DNA of 64,000 nucleotides from Dysgonomonas sp. BGC7 (GTDB lineage: Bacteria; Bacteroidota; Bacteroidia; Bacteroidales; Dysgonomonadaceae), in contig NZ_CVRP01000003.1 of NCBI RefSeq assembly GCF_001261735.1, positions 1 to 64,000 on the forward strand. The letters are read 5' to 3'. A model generated the notes under the pieces. That model was not told the DNA's origin, ran no database searches, and worked only from the letters and a program-made list of their open reading frames with translations. A program made the position numbers and the translations under genes. How positions within the stretch are numbered: the stretch's first letter is position 1; each line of letters begins with the position of its first letter. Positions 8,797-19,698 of the stretch are shown piece by piece.

Positions 8797-8828
8797 CAAA
8801 TCTAAAACCCTCCCTAGACAACTCCAGA
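8797..8828 (-). promoter_or_regulatory. Possible promoter of the minus-strand defence block; 8604-8926 otherwise without a gene
   Basis: On the minus strand TAGATTTG (8804-8797) fits the Bacteroidota -7 consensus TAnnTTTG. TCTG (8828-8825) lies 20 bases upstream, one mismatch from the -33 element TTTG. It would start transcription about 190 bases before the nuclease/NTPase gene. In the rest of the 323-base gap I see only a short unsupported 71-codon frame and a small inverted repeat, GCATTA/TAATGC, at about 8891-8906 before the DUF3945 gene. Confidence 0.35.
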
Positions 8829-8926
8829 CACAAGCTGCCATTCGTTTAAAACCTTGCAATCAGTCCATTACTTCGTTTTATATTCGCTCTGCATTAATAG
8901 TAATGCAGAATAAAACATCATTTATT

Positions 8927-10477
8927 ATGGATCAAAACAAAGTAAAATCCGAAGAGCCTAAAGTCTTACTGACCCAAGGCGAAGATGGCAAACTAAAAGT
9001 CATCACAGGGGAGCAGGACGGTAAACTCAAAACCGTTGAACCCACCAAAGAAAATTCCGACCAGTTTTTGAAGGTTGACACCAACAGCAACTTTCTGGAA
9101 AACTTCTTCAAAAAGATGTCGGCACAGTTCAATCATCCCTCACATACCGGTGTTTATGCCGTCGGGATGTCAGCCGTAGATAAAATAGCGGCTTTCTTAG
9201 ACAAACTTATTCGCATCGACCACACCGACAAAGCCCTCGATCCGTATCGCCTTAAATTTGATGGTAAGGTAAAGATACATATTGAGCTAACGGGCAAGTT
9301 CCAACCTTTGGATCTCAATAAGATCGATTGGAAAGAAAGTGAAAAGCTGGGACTCTCCGGTGAGAAATTACAGGATGCCCTCAAAGCGATGGTTTATGGA
9401 CACAAGTCACCCGGTCTGGTGGATATCAAACCTACTATTGATGGAAATGAGTTTCCGATGCAAGCTCGTTTGTCATTAGAACCACAGAAAGATGGCAGTA
9501 TCAAGTTAGTGACACACCCCAAGCAGGAACAACCCGATTTTGAGAAACCTTTTATGGGTGTGGTCTTTTCCGAACAGGATAAAGAACAACTCCAAAAGAC
9601 AGGGCATGGGGCACGTGTATTTGAGCTTGAGATCAACGGAGAGAAAATACCTTCAGTTATCTCTCTCGATAAACTGACGAACCGCCTTGAAGCTGTACCA
9701 CTCTCCGAAATCAATATTCCGCAGACGTTGAAGAATGCCCCTCTTTCTCCCGAACAACAACAGGGCTTGAAAGAAGGCAAAGCCGTATGGGTTGAAGGAA
9801 TGGATAAAAAGGTGAAGTCGGGAGAAGAACCCCAGAAGATTGACCGCTTCGTACAATTCAATGCAGTCAACAAAAACTTCGATTTTAAGTTCAGTGACGA
9901 ACAACGTCAGCAGCATAATCAGCAGCGACAAGCCAAACAAGGAGAAGGGCAAGAAAAACCACTTCCCAAAGCCCGCAAGATGGATGAGGTCTGGGTTTAT
10001 TCCAAACAAGGAGGTGTACAACTTAGTAAAGAAGAATTTACCAAGCTATGTAACAAGGAACCGATTTTTGTAGAGGGTATGCAATCCCGTCCCAAACAAC
10101 CACAACCCGATGCTTCGGGAGCACAAAAAGTAGAAGCTACCGATCAGAAAGGGCAAAAATACAATGCATGGGTATGGATTGATGAAGACAAGGGCAAAGT
10201 CCGCCATACCTCTAAACATCCCAACCAGATACGAGCCATCGAAGCAAAACAAGCGGCAAAAGATTCTCAGAAAGTGACTCCTGCTACCGAGAGTAAAACA
10301 CAGGTGGCTGTCAATAACGAAGGCAAGACCAACGAAGCGACCAAACATTCTAAGGAGCCGCTAAAGCAAGGTCAGACACAACCTACCGCCAAACAAGTAG
10401 AGAAGAAAGAGCAGAAACAACAGGAACAAAAACAATCTCCTGCTGCTCCTAAAAAAAGCAAAGGACGTAAGATGTAG
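8927..10477 (+). CDS. DUF3945/DUF4099-type ICE protein
   Basis: This protein belongs to the DUF4099/DUF3945 family found just upstream of topoisomerase III in Bacteroidales ICEs. I place the start at 8927 (MDQNKVKSEEP); an ATG at 8903 in frame would add eight atypical residues. The N-terminal part (about 50-180) contains TGVYAVGMSAVDKIAAFLD. The middle (about 200-370) is made of repeated segments of the type GVVFSEQDKEQLQKTGHGARV, with a second similar segment about 60 residues later. The last 100 residues are low-complexity and rich in Lys, Gln and Glu, ending KKSKGRKM. No enzymatic motif is visible. Its function is unknown; conserved position suggests a role in DNA processing or excision. 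A leader repeat and topB follow. Confidence 0.8.
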   Translation: MDQNKVKSEEPKVLLTQGEDGKLKVITGEQDGKLKTVEPTKENSDQFLKVDTNSNFLENFFKKMSAQFNHPSHTGVYAVGMSAVDKIAAFLDKLIRIDHTDKALDPYRLKFDGKVKIHIELTGKFQPLDLNKIDWKESEKLGLSGEKLQDALKAMVYGHKSPGLVDIKPTIDGNEFPMQARLSLEPQKDGSIKLVTHPKQEQPDFEKPFMGVVFSEQDKEQLQKTGHGARVFELEINGEKIPSVISLDKLTNRLEAVPLSEINIPQTLKNAPLSPEQQQGLKEGKAVWVEGMDKKVKSGEEPQKIDRFVQFNAVNKNFDFKFSDEQRQQHNQQRQAKQGEGQEKPLPKARKMDEVWVYSKQGGVQLSKEEFTKLCNKEPIFVEGMQSRPKQPQPDASGAQKVEATDQKGQKYNAWVWIDEDKGKVRHTSKHPNQIRAIEAKQAAKDSQKVTPATESKTQVAVNNEGKTNEATKHSKEPLKQGQTQPTAKQVEKKEQKQQEQKQSPAAPKKSKGRKM

Positions 10478-10491
10478 GAATATAAAATAAT

Positions 10492-10530
10492 AAAAGGGTC
10501 TGAGACTCCACCACTAAAAAATCAACGTTA
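10492..10530 (+). repeat. Leader repeat copy 1, directly before topB
   Basis: AAAAGGGTCTGAGACTCC followed by ACCACTAAAAAATCAACGTTA ends two bases before the topB start codon. A related copy lies at 13546-13580 just before the DUF1896 gene, and an inverted near-identical copy of its second half at 13453-13475. The first half can form a small hairpin (GGGTC-N3-GACTC). In the second copy the stem is kept while the loop differs, which suggests an RNA element rather than chance. Confidence 0.6.
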
Positions 10531-10532
10531 AA

Positions 10533-12641
10533 ATGAAAATAATAATAGCAGAAAAACCATCTGTGGCTAAGAGTATAGCAGCCATAATTGGAGCGAATAA
10601 TAAGAAAGACGGCTATATGGAAGGTAACGGATATGCCGTTACGTGGGCATTCGGGCATCTGGTAGGACTTGCCATGCCGGAGCATTACGGTATTGCAGGA
10701 TTTCAGAAAGAGAACCTGCCGATACTTCCCCAAGAGTTTAAACTATTGCCCCGACAAGTCAAAGAGGGCAAAGAATATAAGAACGATCCCGGTGTGATGA
10801 AACAACTCAAAGTAATCAAGGAGTTGTTTTCTCAGGCTGATGGAGTTATTAATTGTGCTGATGCCGGACGTGAAGGGGAACTCATATTCCGCTATATATA
10901 CCAATATATAGGATGCACCCTTCCGTTCGAAAGACTTTGGATCAGCTCTCTTACCGACAGAGCCATCAAAGATGGTTTCAAAACCCTTCGTCCCGGAGCA
11001 GATTATGACAATCTGTATGCTTCTGCAAAAGCCCGAAGTCAGGCAGACTGGCTCGTAGGGATTAATAGCAGTCAGGCACTCTCGATCTCCGCAGGTTATG
11101 GTGTTTGGTCACTAGGCAGGGTACAGACCCCAACACTGGCGATAATTTGTAGTAGATATTTAGAAAACAAAGATTTCAAGCCACAAACTTATTTTCGTTT
11201 GAAACTCCATACTGCTAAGGAATCTACAACATTTGCTGTTCATTCGACAGATAAATACGACAGTCGAACCCACGCACAAGAAGTTACGGCTAAGGTCAAA
11301 GCAGCGAGAACGATACTTGTTACAGCCGTGGAACGTAAGAAAGTCAAACAAGAACCACCATTATTGTATGACCTGACCACGCTTCAAAAGGAAGCCAATA
11401 GCAAACATGGTTTTTCAGCAGATAAAACTCTGACGATAGCTCAAAGTCTGTATGAAGCTAAGAAAATTTCCTATCCACGAACAGGTAGCCGTTATATTTC
11501 CGAAGATGTACTGGAGGAAATACCACACCTGATTGCTACACTTCGCTCGCATGCTTATTTTAGAGATTACATCGATGGACGATTTGATACCAAACTCAAT
11601 ACCCGTTCGGTCAATGATGCAAAAGTTACCGATCATCATGCTCTCATTATCACAGATGAGTCTGCAAGCAATCTATCCAAAGACGAACAACTTATCTACG
11701 ATATGGTTGCCGGACGTATGTTGGAAGCCTTTGGCGAACCATGCATGAAAGAGAACACCACCGTATCATTTGATGCCGATGGTGTACACTTTTCATGCAA
11801 AGGAAGCGTTACACTCGTCCCCGGCTGGAGAGCGGTATTTGAAGCTAAAGACGAGTCAAACGATGAAGAGGATTCTATTGCTTTACCTGTTCTTTTGGAA
11901 GGAGATAAGCTTTCTGTTCGTGATTGCGAGATTCAGGAAAAGCAAACCAAACCTCGCCCACTACATACTGAAGCTAGCTTATTGAATTCGATGGAGTCAG
12001 CGGGCAAAGAAGTAGAAGATGAGCAACAGCGTGAAGCGATGAAAGAATGTGGAATAGGTACACCTGCTACCCGTGCATCCATTATTGAAACGCTCTTCTC
12101 CCGTGAGTATATTGTCCGAGAGAAAAAGTCTCTAGTTCCTACCAATAAAGGATTGGTGGTTTATCTGGCGGTCAAGGATAAGAAAATTGCCGATGTCGCT
12201 ATGACAGGGCAATGGGAAGAAGCCCTCAATAAAATTGCTTTGGGTAAGATGGATGCCGCTACATTCCATAAAGGAATAAAAGTTTATGCTTCACAGATCA
12301 CTACTGAGCTACTTTCTACTGCTATCGAACGCACGGATAACCGTAATACCTGTTCCTGCCCCAAATGTAAGAACGGGCAGATGGTATTTTACCCGAAGGT
12401 CGTAAAATGCAAAGATGAAAGTTGTGGACTGACCGTATTCCGTAGCATTGCTAAAAAAGAACTGACAGACGGACAACTGACTGACCTTTTAATGAATGGC
12501 AAAACCTCATTGATAAAAGGGTTCGTAAGTTCCAAGACTGGAAATACGTTCGATGCAGTTATTAAATTCGATGCGGATTACAAAACAGTTTTTGAGTTCC
12601 CGCCACGCAAAGGTGACAGCAAGAAGAAGCGATCGAAGTAG
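10533..12641 (+). CDS. topB: DNA topoisomerase III (type IA), the exc homologue of the ICE
   Basis: The 702-residue protein begins with a TOPRIM domain (MKIIIAEKPSVAKSIA, then DADGREGELIFRY-type acidic residues near 100-120). The type IA active site is SYPRTGSRY with the catalytic tyrosine at Y314. A C-terminal zinc-finger region has CSCPKC near 606-611 and a paired Cys set 20 residues later (CKDESCGL). Type IA enzymes relax and decatenate DNA through a transient single-strand break. In CTnDOT the equivalent gene (exc) sits in the excision operon downstream of xis. The stop codon abuts the convergent GNAT gene with only 2 bases between, which is unusual for this backbone and points to an insertion after topB. 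Confidence 0.95.
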   Translation: MKIIIAEKPSVAKSIAAIIGANNKKDGYMEGNGYAVTWAFGHLVGLAMPEHYGIAGFQKENLPILPQEFKLLPRQVKEGKEYKNDPGVMKQLKVIKELFSQADGVINCADAGREGELIFRYIYQYIGCTLPFERLWISSLTDRAIKDGFKTLRPGADYDNLYASAKARSQADWLVGINSSQALSISAGYGVWSLGRVQTPTLAIICSRYLENKDFKPQTYFRLKLHTAKESTTFAVHSTDKYDSRTHAQEVTAKVKAARTILVTAVERKKVKQEPPLLYDLTTLQKEANSKHGFSADKTLTIAQSLYEAKKISYPRTGSRYISEDVLEEIPHLIATLRSHAYFRDYIDGRFDTKLNTRSVNDAKVTDHHALIITDESASNLSKDEQLIYDMVAGRMLEAFGEPCMKENTTVSFDADGVHFSCKGSVTLVPGWRAVFEAKDESNDEEDSIALPVLLEGDKLSVRDCEIQEKQTKPRPLHTEASLLNSMESAGKEVEDEQQREAMKECGIGTPATRASIIETLFSREYIVREKKSLVPTNKGLVVYLAVKDKKIADVAMTGQWEEALNKIALGKMDAATFHKGIKVYASQITTELLSTAIERTDNRNTCSCPKCKNGQMVFYPKVVKCKDESCGLTVFRSIAKKELTDGQLTDLLMNGKTSLIKGFVSSKTGNTFDAVIKFDADYKTVFEFPPRKGDSKKKRSK

Positions 12642-12643
12642 AA

Positions 12644-13294
12644 CTATAGATCCAATTTCATATTGTAATTGTAATAACAGCCCTTCTTCAGTTGAATTTC
12701 ACCTTCATCCAATTTTTGGAATCCTAATCGGGTATAAAAAGTGACGTTTTCCGGAAGTTGGGTTGTTAAACCAACAGTATGGCATATTCGATTTATAGAT
12801 CTTAATTTTTGCAAGCAATTGTCGATCATATAAGAACCAATCCCTGAACCCTGATAGTTCGCTTTTACGGCAACCATTGACAAATAATAATATTCATTGG
12901 CTCCGATGGCATTGGTTAGAAGCTGTTTATTGAGAGCATCCATCTTAAGCATTGTGCGTAAAGCCGAGAATCCAAAACTCATAATAAATCGAGGTATTCC
13001 GATTTTGAGATAATCGCGAAATTCCGATTTTATTCCATTGGGAGGTAATAAGCTGAATACTCCTATTATTTCCATTGAGTTTTTCATTCTAACGACTTTT
13101 GTCACAGACTGTCTTCTGTTTATTAGAAATAGATTGGTCTTGAATAACCAGAACAACCCATCTCGCAATCTATCCTTGTTTACGAAGATTGAAGCATAAG
13201 CAAGATTCGATTCAAAAGCATCTACTAAAATAGTAGCGGCTTCATCATATTCAGATTCTTTCAAGTTATCTATTCGGACATCAGGTAATGACAT
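12644..13294 (-). CDS. GNAT-family N-acetyltransferase (cargo insertion)
   Basis: This 216-residue protein carries the acetyl-CoA binding signature of the GNAT fold (NYQGSGIGSYMID, with Q148-x-x-G-x-G) after a strand ending in LSMVAVK. Residues 10-60 match the divergent N-terminal helices common in GNATs of unknown substrate. It may acetylate a small amine or an antibiotic; nothing in the sequence shows which. It lies on the opposite strand to the ICE backbone, between topB and the DUF1896 gene, and has its own promoter at 13333-13364. It is probably cargo that entered the topB/DUF1896 junction. Confidence 0.85.
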   Translation of the reverse strand: MSLPDVRIDNLKESEYDEAATILVDAFESNLAYASIFVNKDRLRDGLFWLFKTNLFLINRRQSVTKVVRMKNSMEIIGVFSLLPPNGIKSEFRDYLKIGIPRFIMSFGFSALRTMLKMDALNKQLLTNAIGANEYYYLSMVAVKANYQGSGIGSYMIDNCLQKLRSINRICHTVGLTTQLPENVTFYTRLGFQKLDEGEIQLKKGCYYNYNMKLDL

Positions 13295-13332
13295 GGCAAT
13301 TGCTGTTTGATATTACGATTCAATGAATCATG

Positions 13333-13364
13333 CAAATTTAGATATAAGTGATCGGATACGCAAT
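13333..13364 (-). promoter_or_regulatory. Promoter of the GNAT gene
   Basis: On the minus strand TAAATTTG (13340-13333) matches the -7 element TAnnTTTG exactly. ATTG (13364-13361) lies 20 bases upstream, one mismatch from the -33 element. The predicted start of transcription is about 30 bases before the GNAT ATG. Confidence 0.55.
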
Positions 13365-13452
13365 GACACCAAGCAAGAAGCGACCATTGAAATAATAATT
13401 TCACTATCTTTACCACTGAAAGGTCTTTGTTTTACGATTCGGAATAGTCGTT

Positions 13453-13475
13453 TAACATTGATTTTTTAGTGGTGG
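13453..13475 (-). repeat. Inverted copy of the topB leader repeat
   Basis: Read on the minus strand this is CCACCACTAAAAAATCAATG plus TTA. It matches 22 of 23 bases of the sequence before topB (10508-10530). It also faces the plus-strand copy at 13560-13580, so a transcript running through both could fold the two into a long hairpin that encloses the terminator at 13475-13506. Confidence 0.6.
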
Positions 13476-13506
13476 CATCCGGGGCTAAGCTCCGGATGCT
13501 TTTTTC
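13475..13506 (+). terminator. Strong rho-independent terminator upstream of the DUF1896 gene
   Basis: GCATCCGGGGC and GCTCCGGATGC form an 11-bp stem (one G-T pair) with a TAA loop, followed by six T. No plus-strand gene ends just before it. It either terminates a leader transcript (attenuation) or is left over from before the GNAT insertion. Confidence 0.8.
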
Positions 13507-13545
13507 TTTTCCGATTGTAAGCTTCATCCTTACAAAAGCAATAAC

Positions 13546-13580
13546 AAAAGGGTCTTCGACCTCCACTAAAAAATCAATGA
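13546..13580 (+). repeat. Leader repeat copy 2, directly before the DUF1896 gene
   Basis: AAAAGGGTCTTCGACCTCC followed by ACTAAAAAATCAATGA ends one base before the ATG at 13582. It matches the leader of topB (10492-10530) with a small deletion. GGTC-TTC-GACC keeps the mini-hairpin of the other copy with a changed loop. Confidence 0.6.
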
Positions 13581-13581
13581 T

Positions 13582-14025
13582 ATGGCAACAAAACCAAATA
13601 CGTCAGCCGTAAAATTCTCTTATTTTCGGCTATCCCTATTATCTTACCTACGAGATACCCACCCCGATAAAACTTCCGACTTCGATTTTATAGCTGTACG
13701 TGGCGATGCTGCGGCAGAGGCGTATAGCCAAGCTATAAAATCAGGTCATACCCACGACCAAGCAGAAGTAATCTCTTCACAAGTCCTGTATGAAGGTTTG
13801 CACTTCTCTACCTACCGAACCCTTGTGACTATTCTCTGGGAAGAATTTTCCGAAGAAGTAAATCCGGCACAAGCCGAAGGCATAGCAATAGAACTATTGT
13901 CTCGACTTATGGGTACAATTCAAAAATACACCTTGTCTGATGATTTTGCCGATACCCCGGAGTATAATCAGTTTTACACGGAACTGACTGGCGAAATACA
14001 AATCCTGCTCGAAAATGGCTTATAA
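13582..14025 (+). CDS. DUF1896-family ICE protein
   Basis: The 147-residue protein has the DUF1896 features: an N-terminal [17 protein letters not shown] segment, then a helical stretch ending with [14 protein letters not shown]. In Bacteroidales ICEs this family is found immediately upstream of the large methylase/helicase gene, as here. Its 3' end overlaps the start of that gene by 11 bases, so the two are probably translationally coupled. Biochemical function is unknown; it may be an adaptor for the large protein. Confidence 0.8.
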   Translation: MATKPNTSAVKFSYFRLSLLSYLRDTHPDKTSDFDFIAVRGDAAAEAYSQAIKSGHTHDQAEVISSQVLYEGLHFSTYRTLVTILWEEFSEEVNPAQAEGIAIELLSRLMGTIQKYTLSDDFADTPEYNQFYTELTGEIQILLENGL

Positions 14026-17000
14026 TAAGAAAGCCCATCTTCGGGACAATATCGAAGCGATCCGCATTGCATTTGCTCTCGATAGAGAAAAAAGACAGGC
14101 TACTGATGCAGAAAAAGAAAAGCTGGCAGCCTATTCTGGTTTTGGTGGGATAAAAGCCGTGTTGAATCCCGCCGCCAAACAGGAAGATATAGCCCATTGG
14201 AAAGCTTCAGAGCATGATCTGTTCCCTCTGGTAACTGAATTACATGAAGTGTTACGGGAGGCAGCTAAAGACGATGCCGAATATAAACGTTATGTCAGTT
14301 CGCTGAAAAATTCGGTGCTGACTGCTTTTTATACTCCAAAGCCTGTTGTAAATGCTTTGTCACTGGCTCTGAACAACAGTGGAATTAAACCTCTTCATTT
14401 TCTTGAACCTAGTGCCGGAGCCGGAGTATTTATGTCCTCATTCAAAGAAACCGTACCGGATGCTGAAGTTACAGCCTTTGAAAAAGACTTGTTGACAGGT
14501 AAAATTCTCTCACACCTGCATCCACAAGATAAAATACGGATTGAGGGTTACGAGAAAATGGAAGGACGATACGCACAACATTATGATGTGATAGCCTCTA
14601 ACATTCCTTTCGGGGATGTCGCTGTATTTGACCCTTTGCTCTCCAAGCATGAGATACCCGCAGTTAGCCAATCGACAAAGGCAATCCACAATTACTTTTT
14701 TACCAAAAGCGTGATGGCTGCACGCGAGGGTGGATTAATAGCCTTTATCACTTCGCAGGGTGTTCTCAACTCGGAACAAAACAAACCAATTCGTGAACAC
14801 CTGATGAATAGTTGCAATATCGTATCAGCTATCCGTTTACCTAACAATCTGTTTACAGAAGAAGCAGGAACGGAGGTCGGTAGTGATTTGATTATCCTGC
14901 AACGCAAGAATTTAACGATCTTGCCGACCCAAAGGCAGCAGGATTTTATCGAATCCCGCAAACTATCCAATGGCATATTCGTAAACAATCTCTTCAAAGA
15001 CTTCGACAGGGTGGTACAAACGGATGTAAAAGTAGGTACAGACCCTTACGGTAAACCTGCAATGGAATTTACCCATTCCGGAGGAACGGAAGCTATTGCA
15101 GCTACACTGTATCGGATGCTGAATGAAGATTTTTCCAAACATCTCGATCTGGAGCATTACTTATCTCATGCTCCCCAAATACAAGAACAGCAGCCTATTG
15201 TAACTCCGATAGAGAAAATCTCTGTTTCGGATATGGTGGAGCAAAGTCCTAAGTCGGCTTATGAACCTACACTCGAAGATTTAGTCCATTTCTATCCTTT
15301 TGGAGAAGCCAGAAACCGAAAGGTATGGGCGGAACTGTCCGAGCAGGACAAGAAAGCTGTTGTGGAGCCACGTATTAACTCTCCAAAAGAAGAAACGAAA
15401 GTTATACCTGAAACAAAAAAAGATACAATCATCAAGGATAAAGCCAGTGGCTTGTTTGTAAATAAGGACACAGGAGAAGTAATAGAACAAAAGAAAGTAT
15501 CGCCTCCTGATATCCAGCAACAGCCGATTGTAACCTTATACGACCTGTTTGGTTTTTCTGCCGAAGAACGTTCACAAATCAAACAACCCAAACATTCCCG
15601 TCGTCGTATGACTATGCCACAGCAAAAGGGAGTACAAGCTAAAAGTCCGTCAACAAGTAAACCGACCGAATCACCCGAACAACGCACTGAGCGATTGGAA
15701 AAAGAACGTGCAGAGCGATTGAAGCCCATTGCGATGCCTATACCCGAAAACGGATTGCCGAAACACTATAAAAATGGCTCATTGGTAACCGATACAGATA
15801 ATCGTATAGGTTATTTGCGGGATATGGACGGACATCAACCGATGTTCCATCCTTTGGAACTGTCACCGAGCCAGCAAAAACAGGCATCGCTCTATATCGA
15901 AATACGTGACACCTATAATCATTTGTATAATAACGAAGCCGATACACTCAAAGAAAATCCCGCATTACGGCAGATGCTTAATCGCCTATACGACGATTTT
16001 ACACAAAAGTTCGATAATCTGAACGATGCAAAGAATCTCGATCTCATCAAGATGGATACCGCAGGACGAGAAATACTTTCGTTGGAACGCTACCGAGAAG
16101 GTAAAGCGATCAAGGCTGATATTTTCGAACGTCCTGTAGCTTTTAATCCCGATGAGATTTCTAAAGTGGATAATGCCTATGAAGCTCTTGTCTCCAGTCT
16201 GAATAAATACGGAACGGTGAATTTAGATCACATGGTCTCTCTGACAAACAATACGCAAGAGGGCATACTTGATGAACTGAAAGGTAAGATCTATTTCAAT
16301 CCGCTTGTCGGGAGCTATGAGGTAGCAGACAAGTTTGTATCGGGTAACGTTATTTCAAAAGCTGACGAAGTACAAAATTTTATCGACCGCAATCCTGACC
16401 ATGAAGCTGCCAAAGATTCTCTGACCGCTCTACAGGATGCTATACCCAAACCGATAGCTTTCGACGATCTGGATTTCAATTTCGGGGAACGGTGGATACC
16501 TTCGGGTATCTATGCTGCTTTTGCATCCTACCTTTTTGAAACGGATGTAAATATACATTATGCCCCCAGCAGAGATGAGTTCAGTATAAATTCTGATACT
16601 AAAAATGCCAAAATCAAAGACCAATATGCTGTTAAAGGGGAGAGCCGTACCTTCGATGGCATTGCCCTGATGCGTCATGCCTTGCACGACACCACTCCCG
16701 ATATTACAAAAACAATCCGGGTAGATGGTAAAGAGACAAAGGTACGTGATGGAGAAGCCATTCAGCTAGCCAACACCAAGATAGATGAAATGCGTAACGG
16801 CTTTTCGGAATGGCTCAGAGAGCAGACTCCCGAATTTAAGGACAGGCTTGCCGATATGTATAACCGCACGTTCAACTGTTTTGTGCGACCCGAATATGAC
16901 GGTTCACACCAGACTTTTCCCGGACTCGATCTGAAAGGTTTAGGTATTCCTGACTTATATAATAGCCAGAAAGATGCTATCTGGATGCTTAAATTGAATG

Positions 17001-19657
17001 GAGGAGGGATCATTGACCATGAAGTGGGTGGCGGTAAAACGCTGATTATGTGCTGCGGTGCAATGGAAATGAAGCGGCTCGGATTGGTGAACAAACCCCT
17101 TATCACAGGGCTGAAAGCCAATGTTCACGAAATTGCACAGACCTTTTGTACGGCATACCCTGATGCAAAGGTACTCTATCCGGGTAAAGAGGATTTTACA
17201 CCTCAGAACCGCAATCGTATTTTCAACGAAATGAAAAACAACAATTGGGATGCAGTGATTTTAACACATGAGCAGTTTGGAATGATTCCTCAATCTCCGG
17301 AGATACAACGAAGCATCTTACAGGCTGAGCTCGACAGTGTGGAGGAAAATCTCGATGTACTACGCTCGCAGGGTAAAGAGGTATCGAGAGGGATGCTCAA
17401 AGGTTGTGAGAAACGAAAAGCCAACCTTGAAACTAAATTGGAAGGAATAGCTCACCAGATTGAAAACCGTAAGGATAACATGTCGGATTTTCGAATGATT
17501 GGTATAGACCATTTGTTCGTAGATGAATCTCACAAATTTAAAAACCTGACTTTTACCACCCGCCACGATCGTGTGGCAGGCTTAGGCAATACCGAAGGTA
17601 GTCAACGGGCACTCAATATGCTTTTTGCTTTGCGTACCATACAAGAACGCATAGGCAAGGATTTAGGAGCTACTTACTCATCGGGAACAACGATTTCTAA
17701 TTCATTGACAGAGCTATATCTTTTATTCAAATACCTTCGTCCCAAAGAATTGGAAAGACAAGGTATCAACACCTTCGATGCGTGGGCGGCTATTTTTGCT
17801 AAAAAAACCAAAGATTACGAGTTTTCGGTTACCAACCAGATTGTACAAAAAGAACGTTTCCGCTATTTTATCAAAGTACCGGAACTGGCTTCTTTCTATT
17901 CTGAGATTACTGACTATCGAACAGCACAGGATATTGGTATAGACCGTCCCGAAAAGAACGAAATTTTACACAACATACCACCTACACCCGACCAGCAGGA
18001 GTTTATCGGTAAGCTGATGGAGTTCGCTAAAACAGGAAATGCCACTCTTTTAGGGCGTGCACCGCTTTCGGAACGGGAAGAAAAAGCAAAAATGTTGATA
18101 GCAACCGACTATGCCCGAAAAATGTCGCTCGATATGCGGATGATAGACCCCGACAAATATGGCGATCATGTGGACAACAAAGCCAGCCATTGTGCGGCAT
18201 CCATAGCTGACTATTACAAAAAATACGATGCACAGAAAGGAACACAATTTGTATTTTCGGATTTGGGAACCTATAAACCAAACCAATGGAGCCCATACAC
18301 CGAAATAAAACGAAAATTGGTAGAGGATTACGGCATCCCTGCATCCGAGGTACGGTTTATTCAGGAGGCAGGCAGCGAGAAAGCACGCAAAGCGATGATC
18401 AAGGATATGAATGCGGGTAGAATTCGTGTTATGTTCGGCTCGACTGAAATGCTGGGAACAGGTGTAAATGCTCAGAAACGTGCGGTAGCGATTCATCATT
18501 TAGACACACCGTGGCGGCCGTCAGATCTGGAGCAACGCGATGGTAGGGCGATACGCAAAGGCAATGAAATAGCCAAACTGTATGCTGATAATAAGGTCGA
18601 TGTGAAAATATACGCCGTAGAAAAATCATTAGATGCTTACAAGTTTGGCTTACTACACAACAAGCAATTATTTATCAAACAGCTTAAAAATAATAATCTG
18701 GGTAGTCGTACTATCGACGAGGGTAGTATGGATGAGAAAAGTGGCATGAACTTTTCTGAATATGTGGCTATCCTGTCGGGGAACACAGAATTGCTGGAGA
18801 AAGCAAGGATAGAAAAGAAGATAGCTGCTTTAGAGAGTGAAAGGCAAGCTTTTGTTCGTGGAAAATCATCGAGTCGATACAAGTTGGAAAACATCATGCA
18901 GACCGTAGATTCCAATAAAGGATATATTGATCGCATTTCCAAAGATGTGGAAGCCTTCAACAGCAAGGTACAGGTTGCTCCTGATGGGACACGGCTTAAT
19001 CCTGTCAAATTAGATGGATTTCAAGCCACTGATCCTATTGCTATTGGAAAGAAGTTGAATGAAATAGCAGACAAAGCACGTACACATGGAGCCCACGAGA
19101 AAATCGGTTCGTTATATGGATTTAATTTATTGGTCAAATCAGAGACTACGAATAAAGACGGCTATGATTTGGTACAGAACCGATTTTTTGTGCGTGGAGA
19201 GGGGCAGATACTCTACAACTATAATTACGGGAGTTTGGCGGCAGATCCTAAAACTGCTTCGATGAATTTTCTGAATGCACTCGATTCTATGCCCAAACTC
19301 TTAGAAAAGTACCAACAGGATACTGACAAGCGGATGCAGGATGTACCCGTTCTAAGGCAGGTAGTGGAAGGTGTGTGGTCGAAAGAGAACGACCTGAGGG
19401 ACTTGAAAACAGAACTCATAGCTTTAGAACGTAAGATAGAGCTTTCATTAAAACCTATCGAACAAAGCGAAGGACAAGAAAATGTTTCTGAAAAGAATCA
19501 GGCTCAATCTCAGAATAACCCAAAATCGACAGTGATTCAAGATGCCCTTATGCCAAATACTTTGCAAGGAGTGAAAGACGTTATGGGAGACAGATTTGTT
19601 ATTGCATCGGTGGGTAGTAGTCATCCTAAGGAAGAGAAAAGAGGTATAAAGTTCTAA
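14015..19657 (+). CDS. N6-adenine methylase / SNF2-type helicase fusion of the ICE backbone
   Basis: This 1880-residue protein combines an N-terminal methyltransferase and a C-terminal superfamily 2 helicase. The methylase has the SAM-binding motif [11 protein letters not shown] (about 130-140) and a catalytic SNIPFG in place of NPPF/Y (about 195-200). A linker of about 750 residues follows, which includes low-complexity parts near 475-570. The helicase has VGGGKT at about 1003-1008, VDESH at about 1168-1172 and [11 protein letters not shown] at about 1505-1515. Similar giant proteins are found in many Bacteroidales ICEs and in phages; they are thought to protect or remodel transferred DNA, though no direct role is proven. 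The start overlaps the DUF1896 gene. A terminator follows 8 bases after the stop. Confidence 0.9.
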   Translation: MAYNKKAHLRDNIEAIRIAFALDREKRQATDAEKEKLAAYSGFGGIKAVLNPAAKQEDIAHWKASEHDLFPLVTELHEVLREAAKDDAEYKRYVSSLKNSVLTAFYTPKPVVNALSLALNNSGIKPLHFLEPSAGAGVFMSSFKETVPDAEVTAFEKDLLTGKILSHLHPQDKIRIEGYEKMEGRYAQHYDVIASNIPFGDVAVFDPLLSKHEIPAVSQSTKAIHNYFFTKSVMAAREGGLIAFITSQGVLNSEQNKPIREHLMNSCNIVSAIRLPNNLFTEEAGTEVGSDLIILQRKNLTILPTQRQQDFIESRKLSNGIFVNNLFKDFDRVVQTDVKVGTDPYGKPAMEFTHSGGTEAIAATLYRMLNEDFSKHLDLEHYLSHAPQIQEQQPIVTPIEKISVSDMVEQSPKSAYEPTLEDLVHFYPFGEARNRKVWAELSEQDKKAVVEPRINSPKEETKVIPETKKDTIIKDKASGLFVNKDTGEVIEQKKVSPPDIQQQPIVTLYDLFGFSAEERSQIKQPKHSRRRMTMPQQKGVQAKSPSTSKPTESPEQRTERLEKERAERLKPIAMPIPENGLPKHYKNGSLVTDTDNRIGYLRDMDGHQPMFHPLELSPSQQKQASLYIEIRDTYNHLYNNEADTLKENPALRQMLNRLYDDFTQKFDNLNDAKNLDLIKMDTAGREILSLERYREGKAIKADIFERPVAFNPDEISKVDNAYEALVSSLNKYGTVNLDHMVSLTNNTQEGILDELKGKIYFNPLVGSYEVADKFVSGNVISKADEVQNFIDRNPDHEAAKDSLTALQDAIPKPIAFDDLDFNFGERWIPSGIYAAFASYLFETDVNIHYAPSRDEFSINSDTKNAKIKDQYAVKGESRTFDGIALMRHALHDTTPDITKTIRVDGKETKVRDGEAIQLANTKIDEMRNGFSEWLREQTPEFKDRLADMYNRTFNCFVRPEYDGSHQTFPGLDLKGLGIPDLYNSQKDAIWMLKLNGGGIIDHEVGGGKTLIMCCGAMEMKRLGLVNKPLITGLKANVHEIAQTFCTAYPDAKVLYPGKEDFTPQNRNRIFNEMKNNNWDAVILTHEQFGMIPQSPEIQRSILQAELDSVEENLDVLRSQGKEVSRGMLKGCEKRKANLETKLEGIAHQIENRKDNMSDFRMIGIDHLFVDESHKFKNLTFTTRHDRVAGLGNTEGSQRALNMLFALRTIQERIGKDLGATYSSGTTISNSLTELYLLFKYLRPKELERQGINTFDAWAAIFAKKTKDYEFSVTNQIVQKERFRYFIKVPELASFYSEITDYRTAQDIGIDRPEKNEILHNIPPTPDQQEFIGKLMEFAKTGNATLLGRAPLSEREEKAKMLIATDYARKMSLDMRMIDPDKYGDHVDNKASHCAASIADYYKKYDAQKGTQFVFSDLGTYKPNQWSPYTEIKRKLVEDYGIPASEVRFIQEAGSEKARKAMIKDMNAGRIRVMFGSTEMLGTGVNAQKRAVAIHHLDTPWRPSDLEQRDGRAIRKGNEIAKLYADNKVDVKIYAVEKSLDAYKFGLLHNKQLFIKQLKNNNLGSRTIDEGSMDEKSGMNFSEYVAILSGNTELLEKARIEKKIAALESERQAFVRGKSSSRYKLENIMQTVDSNKGYIDRISKDVEAFNSKVQVAPDGTRLNPVKLDGFQATDPIAIGKKLNEIADKARTHGAHEKIGSLYGFNLLVKSETTNKDGYDLVQNRFFVRGEGQILYNYNYGSLAADPKTASMNFLNALDSMPKLLEKYQQDTDKRMQDVPVLRQVVEGVWSKENDLRDLKTELIALERKIELSLKPIEQSEGQENVSEKNQAQSQNNPKSTVIQDALMPNTLQGVKDVMGDRFVIASVGSSHPKEEKRGIKF

Positions 19658-19665
19658 ATGAAGAT

Positions 19666-19698
19666 GACCGTAGAAAAATAATTCTGCGGTCTTTTTTT
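19666..19698 (+). terminator. Terminator after the methylase/helicase gene
   Basis: GACCGTAGAA and TTCTGCGGTC form a 10-bp stem with one G-T pair and a 6-base loop, followed by seven T. It overlaps the last bases of the convergent HTH gene. Confidence 0.85.

Noticed and set aside
8618-8833. 71-codon minus-strand frame before the DUF3945 gene
   Set aside because: Unusual composition, no family features and likely upstream leader sequence of the neighbouring gene.
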